NCBI GenBank assembly: GCA_040217575.1
Contig: JAVJPW010000006.1
Span: 1,240,001 to 1,304,000 of the forward strand
Length of the DNA: 64,000 nt
Direction: 5' to 3'
DNA from: Pacificispira sp040217575
Lineage (GTDB): Bacteria > Pseudomonadota > Alphaproteobacteria > UBA8366 > Aestuariispiraceae
Shown here: positions 26,196 through 33,029 of the stretch, piece after piece
Layout of the letters: each line of letters begins with the position of its first letter
How positions within the stretch are numbered: the stretch's first letter is position 1
Notes under the pieces: model-generated
Told to the model about the DNA's origin: nothing
The model's database searches: none
What the model saw: the letters and a program-made list of their open reading frames with translations, nothing else
Made by a program: the position numbers and the translations under genes

Positions 26196-26951
26196 ATGCG
26201 CACGATATTTACGATTCCCGGCGCGATGATCGCCGCGCTTCTTCTTTCAGGCCCCGCCAGCGCACAGGAAAGCAGTGCTTCGGCGGTTCTGCAGGAACTA
26301 CAGGGCGCCGTGGACCGCGTACAGGACGCGATGGAGGAAAGCCGGGCGCAATTCGAAGCTAAACAGGCGGAACAGGCCGCGGCGATCGCCGCCCTGGAAA
26401 GCGAGCTTGCTGCGCGGGAAGATGCGTTGGCAGACGCCGAATCCAAGGTCGCGGCGTTGGAGGACGCGTTGGCGAACTCCGATTCCAAGGTTGCAGAGCT
26501 GGAGGGTGCGTTGGCGGATGCCCAAACGCGGGCAGAAGAAGCCGAGGCGTCAATGGCGGCACTGAGTGAGGAAGAACGGACCGAGTCGGCATTTCTGGAG
26601 GAACTGCAAAGTCAGCTGTTTGCCGAGCAGGCCAGGGTTCGTGAACTTACCGAACAACTCGCCTCAATCAATGAAGGGTTGGATGTGGCGCTTGCGGACA
26701 GCGAGAACATGCGCGCCGCACTGGAAGATGCAGGGGCCACACAGGCGAATTTGGAAGCGGACCTTGCGCAGGCTCAGTCCGCGCTTGAGACGGCCCGGTC
26801 TGCGGTCGGCGTCGGGGAACAGTCGCTTCAACGGATCACGGCTGAACGCGACTCCTTGAAGACACAAAGGTTCTGGCTGTCCATACTTGTGGCGGTCGCG
26901 CTGGCGGGACTGGGCTTTCTGTGGCTGCAGCGGCCACGCAAGGACGCTTGA
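26196..26951 (+). CDS. Exported, C-terminally anchored coiled-coil protein
   Basis: A 251-residue protein with a signal peptide ending 'GPASAQ' (about residue 25), a long Ala/Glu-rich coiled coil (about 30-210), and a C-terminal membrane segment (about 225-244) followed by a basic tail. That arrangement puts the coiled coil in the periplasm. Residues 75-116 are three near-identical 14-residue units. I chose the ATG at 26196 because GAGGG lies 8 bases upstream, whereas the earlier in-frame ATG at 26181 has no such site. No family name fits. It lies between the divergent DUF4197 gene and the histidine kinase, about 100 bases before the latter. Confidence 0.8.
   Translation: MRTIFTIPGAMIAALLLSGPASAQESSASAVLQELQGAVDRVQDAMEESRAQFEAKQAEQAAAIAALESELAAREDALADAESKVAALEDALANSDSKVAELEGALADAQTRAEEAEASMAALSEEERTESAFLEELQSQLFAEQARVRELTEQLASINEGLDVALADSENMRAALEDAGATQANLEADLAQAQSALETARSAVGVGEQSLQRITAERDSLKTQRFWLSILVAVALAGLGFLWLQRPRKDA
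26418..26543 (+). repeat. Three tandem 42-base units within the coiled-coil gene
   Basis: Three consecutive 42-base units (26418-26459, 26460-26501, 26502-26543) encode 14-residue repeats beginning EDAL, EDAL and EGAL. Bases as well as residues are similar, which points to recent unit duplication and a possible site of length variation between strains. Confidence 0.75.
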
Positions 26952-27052
26952 CGCACAAGCCCCATAAAGCAGACACTTGACCATTCCGGCGGGCATAGGG
27001 TCGCGGCGGCGACGTGCCTGTCAGTAACCCCGGTGGAGAGACATACCCCGGA

Positions 27053-28870
27053 ATGCGGTTGGGCATTCAGACAATACTCGCACTTACCTTTGCCCTGGCA
27101 TCGTTGATTCCATTGGGTTTCTGGGCAATTTCTTTTGAGCGGTTCGCACTTGAAAGAGAGATAGAGGAAGTCGCCGACCGCCATCTACTGGTCGCGCAGA
27201 ACCTAAGTCGCGCACTTGAACGTTACGCTGTCGATGCTGCCGCCGTCTTTTCCCATGTCGTTGAAAATAATTCCGCCTATGAGGACACGTCGCACCTGTC
27301 CGAACTGCTGGCGTCAATGGGTTTCGTTCATATCTGCCGGATCGATACGGAATCGGGCCGCGTCCTGTCGGTCACCGTATCCCCGGAAGTCGAAGAACAA
27401 ATCATTCTTCCGCCGCTTGACCAGTTCATTGAAATCGCCCAGCGCGGACTGGGACAGCTCGTTTTCACCGACGTCATGCAAAGCCCGAATGGCACACCGG
27501 CAATCTACCTCGTACGTGACCTGGAGCATGGTCAAATCGCCTTGGGCCAACTTAACACACGCTATGTGCGCGATACGCAAAGTGCGATTGCGTTCGGCGA
27601 AGGCGGTCATGCCGCCGTCGTCGACGCATCCGGCAATGTCATCGGGCACCCGAATTCCGATTGGGTAGAAGAGGTCAGAAACATCTCACGCATTGATCCG
27701 GTCGCGCGGATGATGCGGGGAGAGACCGGCGTTTCGAACTTCTATTCACCTGCGGCTGAGACGGACATGATTGCGGGCTTCACGACCGTGCCGCGGACGG
27801 GTTGGGGCGTGATGATCCCGCAGCCCTTCTCGGAACTGGAAAACGAAGCGGCGGCTGTGCGTCGTTCAGCAATCGGTGTTCTGGCTGCGGGCACCTTGGG
27901 TTTCGGTGTTCTGGGCTGGCTGCTGGGTGGGCTCATCGCGCGCCCGATCCGCAAGGTGACAAATGCCGCCGAAAAAATGGCGGAAGGGGCCGTAGATGCC
28001 CGCGTAGAAAGCCTGAATGGGATTGTGCCGACGGAAGTTTCCAGCCTGGCGGCGCGTTTCAACGAAATGATCCGCGCGCTGGAACAGGCGCGTGCCGCAC
28101 AGAGCCGCGCGGTGCAGGCGGCGCTGGACGCGTCGCAGGCGAAAAGCGATTTCGTCGCGCGGGTCACACACGAACTCCGGACTCCGCTGAATACCGTGAT
28201 CGGTTTTTCCGGGATGATCCGTGATCAATCCCAGGGGCCGTTGGGGTCACCGGAATATGTCGAATATGCCCGGATGATCCACCAGGGCGGTCAGCGGCTG
28301 TTGGCGATGGTAAACGATATCATCGCCTATGCATCCGTGGATGGCCGAAGCGAAGCGCTGAGCGAACAGTCCATTGATGTTAAAAGCCTGGCGCAGGCGG
28401 TTATCTCGGTGGAAATGCCGCTCGCTGAAGAACGCCGTGTGAGGATCGAACTGCAGGATGGTAGTCCGGACATCCAGCTTTGGGGCGATGAACTGAAGCT
28501 CCGGCACGCGCTCAGCCATGTCGTCAACAACGCGGTCAAGTTTTCGGAACCCGATGGAAATGTGCGGGTGTCGGCCGGTCTTGCAGACGACGGTGCCTGC
28601 ATCATCACCGTGGAAGACACCGGTATCGGCATTCGCGGCGATGACATTGAACTGGCATTGAGCCCGTTCGGACAGGTATCCATAACCCATGGCCGCAGTC
28701 ATGAAGGGGCCGGTCTGGGACTGCCTCTGGCACAGCTTCTTCTGGAACTGCACGGTGGTTCCCTGACCCTGACATCCGAAATCGGGGAGGGGACGACCGT
28801 TGCCTTGCGTATCCCCGCGGAACGGGTCGGCGGCAGCAATGCTGAAGCAGCGCAGCCGTCTGGCTTTTGA
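27053..28870 (+). CDS. Membrane sensor histidine kinase (dCache-HAMP-HisKA-HATPase)
   Basis: A 605-residue sensor kinase. Residues 6-27 form the first membrane segment, 28-270 a periplasmic Cache-like sensor, and 272-296 the second segment. A HAMP domain follows (about 297-350), then HisKA with phospho-acceptor H373 in 'THELRTPLN'. The ATPase domain has the N box 'HVVNNAVKF' (N492/N493), G1 'EDTGIGI' and G2 'GAGLGLPL'. I prefer the ATG at 27053, which puts the membrane segment at the N-terminus, over a GTG 39 bases earlier. There is no receiver domain and no response-regulator gene beside it, so its partner lies elsewhere. Confidence 0.92.
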   Translation: MRLGIQTILALTFALASLIPLGFWAISFERFALEREIEEVADRHLLVAQNLSRALERYAVDAAAVFSHVVENNSAYEDTSHLSELLASMGFVHICRIDTESGRVLSVTVSPEVEEQIILPPLDQFIEIAQRGLGQLVFTDVMQSPNGTPAIYLVRDLEHGQIALGQLNTRYVRDTQSAIAFGEGGHAAVVDASGNVIGHPNSDWVEEVRNISRIDPVARMMRGETGVSNFYSPAAETDMIAGFTTVPRTGWGVMIPQPFSELENEAAAVRRSAIGVLAAGTLGFGVLGWLLGGLIARPIRKVTNAAEKMAEGAVDARVESLNGIVPTEVSSLAARFNEMIRALEQARAAQSRAVQAALDASQAKSDFVARVTHELRTPLNTVIGFSGMIRDQSQGPLGSPEYVEYARMIHQGGQRLLAMVNDIIAYASVDGRSEALSEQSIDVKSLAQAVISVEMPLAEERRVRIELQDGSPDIQLWGDELKLRHALSHVVNNAVKFSEPDGNVRVSAGLADDGACIITVEDTGIGIRGDDIELALSPFGQVSITHGRSHEGAGLGLPLAQLLLELHGGSLTLTSEIGEGTTVALRIPAERVGGSNAEAAQPSGF

Positions 28871-28891
28871 AAACCGGTCCGGTCAGGCGGC

Positions 28892-29650
28892 CTAGAAAAG
28901 GTGCTGGCCGCCGGTAACGAACACTTCCGTCCCAGTTACATAGCCGAAATCCGCATCGCACAGACGGAACACGCAGCCCGCGACTTCACCAGCTGTTCCC
29001 ATGCGCTGCAACGGTATACGGGCAATGAGCGGTTCATACTCGTCCCCGATCATTTCCGTTTCGATCTCACCCGGCGCGACCGCATTCACGCGAACGCCCA
29101 GTTGCGCGAATTCGACCGACAATTCGCGGGTTAGGGCCGAAAGTGCCGCCTTTGAAGTCGAATAGGCGGACCCGGCGAACGGGTGAATGGCGTGCCCGGC
29201 AATTGATGTGATGTTTACGATGGCCGCGCCGCCCGACTTCGCACCGCGACCAAGCGCGGGCGCGAACCCCCGACAAAGCGCAAGGGGCGTGAAAAAATTC
29301 AACTGAAAGACCTCGCGCCATTTGTCGATGTCCCCGTTCAGACAGCCAAGACGTTCCTTGAAGGACGATTTCGGGGAAACCGCCGCGTTGTTGACCAGCG
29401 CGTGAATGGGTTCGTTTCCAAGGATTGCTTTGGCTTCGCTAACGAACCTTTCCACGTCATCCGCGTTGAAAAGATCGGTCGGGATGTGATGCGTCCAGTT
29501 CGGGTCGGCCAGGCAGTGCGCGGGAATCCCTTCGCGGGAACAGGTGATGATCCGCCATCCTTCGCTGGAAAAACGCTGCACCGTCGCATGGCCTATGCCG
29601 CGACTTGCACCGGTCAGCACCAATGTCCGGCGCTGGTCGTTATCGCTCAT
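28892..29650 (-). CDS. Short-chain dehydrogenase/reductase
   Basis: A 252-residue classical SDR. The cofactor motif 'LTGASRGIGHA' lies near residue 12-22, 'LVNNAAVSP' near 87-95, the catalytic serine in 'NITSIAG' and the 'YSTSK' Tyr/Lys pair further on. The C-terminal 'GYVTGTEVFVTGGQHLF' is the usual end of a FabG-like enzyme. The substrate is unknown. Its start overlaps the end of the CDF transporter gene by 4 bases, so it is translationally coupled and third in pdxH-CDF-SDR. Confidence 0.88.
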   Translation of the reverse strand: MSDNDQRRTLVLTGASRGIGHATVQRFSSEGWRIITCSREGIPAHCLADPNWTHHIPTDLFNADDVERFVSEAKAILGNEPIHALVNNAAVSPKSSFKERLGCLNGDIDKWREVFQLNFFTPLALCRGFAPALGRGAKSGGAAIVNITSIAGHAIHPFAGSAYSTSKAALSALTRELSVEFAQLGVRVNAVAPGEIETEMIGDEYEPLIARIPLQRMGTAGEVAGCVFRLCDADFGYVTGTEVFVTGGQHLF

Positions 29651-30624
29651 CCCTTGTCCTTTTCACTGCCTGTTTCGCTGTCCTCAACCGGTATGCCGTC
29701 CGCAAAGTCTTCCGCCACTGGATCCTGGTGTGCAATGACTTCCGCACCCGGAAAGGCTTCCATTATCTCGTTTTCGACCGCGTCGGTGACCGAATGAATC
29801 CGGTTCAGTGACAATATGCCGTTAAAATCCAGATGCAGCTGAATATAGATGTCCCGGCCGGATTTGCGCGTGCGCAGGTCGTGGACGTCCAATACGTCCG
29901 GGTAACCAAGGGCGATTTCCTTGATGCGTTCGCGGTCGTCTTCGGGCAGTTCCCGATCCATCAGCATGTTCAGGCTTTCGACACCTATACCCCATGCGCT
30001 GTGGGCAATATAACCGGCGACCAGAATTGCAAACACCGGATCCACCCAACCGATGCCCAGGGGACCGGCCATAATCAACGCGCCCAGAACACCCAGATTT
30101 GCAAGCAGATCGGCCTTGTAGTGTACGGAATCCGCCTCGATCGCCAGGGATGCGGACCGCGCGATTACGAACCGTTGAAACATGACCAATGCAAGGGTCA
30201 TTGCGATAGACACCGCCATGACCGACATGCCGATTTCGGTTTGCTGGATGGGCTGCGGGGTGACCAGCCTTTCAACCGCCTCCAATACCAGAAGAACCGC
30301 CGACGCAGCGATGAAACCGACCTGGGTGAGGGCAGCCAGCGGTTCCGCCTTGCCATGCCCGAAACGGTGTTCGGCGTCTGCGGGGACAAGGGCATGCCGG
30401 ACCGCGAACAGCGTCACCAGGGACGCCACAAGATCCAGAAGCGAATCCACCAAGCTGGACAGGATCGCGACGCTGTCCGTGGTCAGCCAGGCGATCAGCT
30501 TCAGGGCAATCAGAACGGTGGCGGTTGCGGCGGAAGCATATGTCGCCGCCCGCATGAGGCGATGATCTTTCCGGTTTGCCTGCCCAAGCGCCTTTACCGG
30601 ATCAATTCTAACCTTGTCTCTCAT
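29647..30624 (-). CDS. Cation diffusion facilitator, FieF-like divalent metal exporter
   Basis: A 325-residue CDF transporter exporting Zn(II), Fe(II) or related metals by proton antiport. Metal-site motifs match the FieF/YiiP branch: 'SLVDSLLDLVAS' in the second membrane segment (DxxxD) and 'ADSVHYKADLLAN' in the fifth (HxxxD). A C-terminal cytoplasmic domain with 'DVLDVHDLRTRKSG' and 'HLDFNG' follows, then an acidic tail. I chose the ATG at 30622-30624 over an upstream TTG because AAAGG lies just before it. It begins 21 bases after pdxH ends and overlaps the SDR gene by 4 bases. Confidence 0.93.
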   Translation of the reverse strand: MRDKVRIDPVKALGQANRKDHRLMRAATYASAATATVLIALKLIAWLTTDSVAILSSLVDSLLDLVASLVTLFAVRHALVPADAEHRFGHGKAEPLAALTQVGFIAASAVLLVLEAVERLVTPQPIQQTEIGMSVMAVSIAMTLALVMFQRFVIARSASLAIEADSVHYKADLLANLGVLGALIMAGPLGIGWVDPVFAILVAGYIAHSAWGIGVESLNMLMDRELPEDDRERIKEIALGYPDVLDVHDLRTRKSGRDIYIQLHLDFNGILSLNRIHSVTDAVENEIMEAFPGAEVIAHQDPVAEDFADGIPVEDSETGSEKDKG

Positions 30625-30645
30625 CGCCTTTGTCAGGGACAATCA

Positions 30646-31242
30646 TTATGGGAACAGGCGCTGCGTCGTCCACGCTTCGTCACTGCTGTCGCGGGTAAAG
30701 ACCAGACGTTCGTGCAGGCGGAACGCACCGTCCTTCCAGAATTCGATATAGCGCGGGCTAAGTCGAAAACCTGACCAGTGCTTTGGCCGGGGAACTGATT
30801 GTACGGCAAATTTCGCGGCAAAGGTTGCGACGCGCTTTTCCAGTTCGAACCGCCCTTCGGTCGGGCGCGACTGGTCGCTCGCCCAGGCACCGATCTGGCT
30901 CTGTTTGGGGCGCGATGCGAAATATGCGTCCGCTTCTTCCTCAGATACGGGTGTCAGCGGTCCTTCCAGACGGATTTGGCGGCGCAGGCTTTTCCAATGG
31001 AACAGCAACCCCGCATACGGGTTTTCCGCGATTTGGCGCCCCTTTTTGCTTTCCAGGTTCGTATAAAAGACGAACCCGTCGCGGTCATATCCCTTCAGAA
31101 GGACCATTCGAACCGACGGTCGACCCTGGCTATCGGCAGTCGCAAGAGCCATACCGTTGGGGTCGTTCGGTTCGGATGCCTCCGCTTCGGCCATCCACTT
31201 CGCAAAAAGGGTAAACGGATCGTCTGCCTTTAACTCAGCCAT
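30646..31242 (-). CDS. pdxH: Pyridoxine/pyridoxamine 5'-phosphate oxidase
   Basis: PdxH oxidises pyridoxine or pyridoxamine phosphate to pyridoxal phosphate using FMN. The 198-residue protein is close to the usual length. FMN and substrate motifs are 'SVRMVLLKGYDRDGFVFYTN', 'SKKGRQIAENP', 'QSQIGAWASDQSRP' and the C-terminal 'FRLHERLVF' to 'RLFP'. It is divergent from the lipoprotein gene at 31476, with a DnaJ-like gene beyond; pdxH next to a DnaJ-like gene recurs in alphaproteobacteria. The ribosome binding site is weak. Confidence 0.95.
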   Translation of the reverse strand: MAELKADDPFTLFAKWMAEAEASEPNDPNGMALATADSQGRPSVRMVLLKGYDRDGFVFYTNLESKKGRQIAENPYAGLLFHWKSLRRQIRLEGPLTPVSEEEADAYFASRPKQSQIGAWASDQSRPTEGRFELEKRVATFAAKFAVQSVPRPKHWSGFRLSPRYIEFWKDGAFRLHERLVFTRDSSDEAWTTQRLFP

Positions 31243-31475
31243 CTAAGCACCATATGTTTGGCAATGTCGTCTGGAACGTTATAGGTGGCGGCGCCGACAG
31301 TCTCAATGCGCGTAGGGTTTGGATTGCCCGATAAAAAGTTTTCGCGCGGGGAGAACCGGCGACGGAATTTTCTTCCAGAACCGTCTATAGGGTGTATCGA
31401 ATTCATCAAGGCCTCGTTCTACAGGGATCGAACCGGGTCGGATGGTGAGGGCAAGCCTTAAGGAGGCGCTTCGAA

Positions 31476-31976
31476 ATGTTTACGAATTCTTTGGTTGGGA
31501 CGCGCAGAGCGTCGAAGGCAGTGATCCTGGCGCTGGTGGCCAGCATGGGGCTTGCCGCCTGCCAGGGCACGGGACAGCGCGAAACCATCGGCGGTGTCGG
31601 TGGTGCCGTTCTGGGCGGCGTATTGGGTGCCCAGGTTGGTCGGGGCACCGGCCAGTTGGTCGCCGTCGGCGCCGGTGCGGTGCTGGGCGGATTGCTTGGT
31701 TCCTATGTCGGGCGTTCCCTGGACGAAGCGGACCAGCAGCGCATGGCGCAAACGACGCAGGTGGCGCTGGAACAGCAGCCGGACTATGCGACGTCTTCCT
31801 GGGTTAACCCGAACACCGGCCATTCCGGTACCGTGACGCCGCAATCGACCTATCAGAACACGAACGGTCAATATTGCCGCGAGTTCACGCAGACGGTCAC
31901 GATTGACGGCCGCCGTCAGGAAGCCTACGGGACGGCCTGTCGTCAGCCGGACGGGTCCTGGAAGATCGTCAGCTGA
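31476..31976 (+). CDS. 17-kDa surface-antigen-like lipoprotein (glycine zipper 2TM)
   Basis: A 166-residue outer-membrane lipoprotein resembling the rickettsial 17-kDa antigen family. The signal peptide ends in a lipobox LAAC, giving the acylated cysteine near residue 29. A glycine-zipper hairpin follows: 'IGGVGGAVLGGVLGAQVG' and 'VGAGAVLGGLLGSYVG'. The C-terminal domain with 'YCREFTQTVTIDGRRQEAYG' is typical of this family. Members are thought to stabilise the outer membrane. A very strong AAGGAGG precedes the ATG, consistent with high expression. Confidence 0.9.
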   Translation: MFTNSLVGTRRASKAVILALVASMGLAACQGTGQRETIGGVGGAVLGGVLGAQVGRGTGQLVAVGAGAVLGGLLGSYVGRSLDEADQQRMAQTTQVALEQQPDYATSSWVNPNTGHSGTVTPQSTYQNTNGQYCREFTQTVTIDGRRQEAYGTACRQPDGSWKIVS

Positions 31977-32111
31977 TCTTTTGCCCTTCGGGTGGTGCTG
32001 AAGTTTCAGCGGCCCGAAAAGGTACAGAAATTGCTTGTCTAATTACGCCGGGTCGCAGCACGATCCGGCGTAATTCAGGTTGGGTCGCGTAATGGATAAC
32101 TGGGTACATCG

Positions 32112-33005
32112 ATGAAGGATCCCTATGATGTGCTTGGCGTGAAACGGAACGCCAGCGCAGACGAAATCAAACAGGCCTATCGCCGCCTGGCGAAGGAATT
32201 CCACCCGGATCTCAATCCGGACGATCCGATTGTCGAGCAACGCTTCAAGGAAATCTCTCAGGCCTATGGAATCCTGGGGGACAAGGACAAGCGCGCGCAA
32301 TTCGACAATGGCGAAATAAACGGCGACGGCTCGACGCGCGGCGGATTCGGCGGGCGCGGCGGATTCGGTGGCGGCTTCGGCGGGTTCGACACCGGCGCCG
32401 CAGAGGACATATTCGCCGACCTTTTTGGTCGCGGGCGGGCGCGGACCCGCACCGTTCGGATGAAGGGCAAGGACGTCAGCTATTCCCTGCAGGTTTCGTT
32501 CCTGGATGCCGCAAAGGGTACGACCCGTAGGGTTAATCTTTACGATGGCAAAAGCCTGGATGTCCGAATTCCCCCCGGAACCGAAGATGGCCAGACCCTG
32601 CGGCTGCGCAACCAGGGCATGCCCGGTATGGGCGGTGGTGAGGCCGGCGATGCATTTATTGAGGTGCAGGTCGATCCACACAGGTTTTTCGAACGCGACG
32701 GCAACGACATCTTCGTGACAATCCCGATTACGCTGGCCGAAGCGGTACAGGGCGGCAAGATCACTGTCCCCACAATTCACGGCAATGTGTCCCTGACGGT
32801 TCCCGCGGGAAGCAATTCCGGGTCGACGCTGCGCCTGCGCGGAAAGGGTATATCACCCCGCAAGGGCATAGAAGGGGACCAATTCGTCAAACTATCGGTC
32901 GTCCTTCCGGACAAGCCGGACAAGGCGCTGGTCGATTTCGTCAAGGAATGGGCAAAAGACTACGATTATGATGTAAGACGCCGCGCCGGTCTGGACCGCC
33001 CATAA
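32112..33005 (+). CDS. DnaJ-class co-chaperone (CbpA-like, no zinc finger)
   Basis: A 297-residue J-domain protein that should stimulate DnaK ATPase. The J domain covers residues 3-68 with the HPD motif in 'EFHPDLNPDD'. A Gly/Phe-rich linker follows (about 75-100), then the two beta-barrel substrate-binding domains 'VSFLDAAKGTTRRV' and 'ITLAEAVQGGKITVPT'. The cysteine-rich zinc-binding region of true DnaJ is absent, which makes it a CbpA-type protein. It stands downstream of the lipoprotein gene after a 135-base spacer. Confidence 0.93.
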   Translation: MKDPYDVLGVKRNASADEIKQAYRRLAKEFHPDLNPDDPIVEQRFKEISQAYGILGDKDKRAQFDNGEINGDGSTRGGFGGRGGFGGGFGGFDTGAAEDIFADLFGRGRARTRTVRMKGKDVSYSLQVSFLDAAKGTTRRVNLYDGKSLDVRIPPGTEDGQTLRLRNQGMPGMGGGEAGDAFIEVQVDPHRFFERDGNDIFVTIPITLAEAVQGGKITVPTIHGNVSLTVPAGSNSGSTLRLRGKGISPRKGIEGDQFVKLSVVLPDKPDKALVDFVKEWAKDYDYDVRRRAGLDRP

Positions 33006-33029
33006 TTCAACACGTCGTCGAATAACCTG

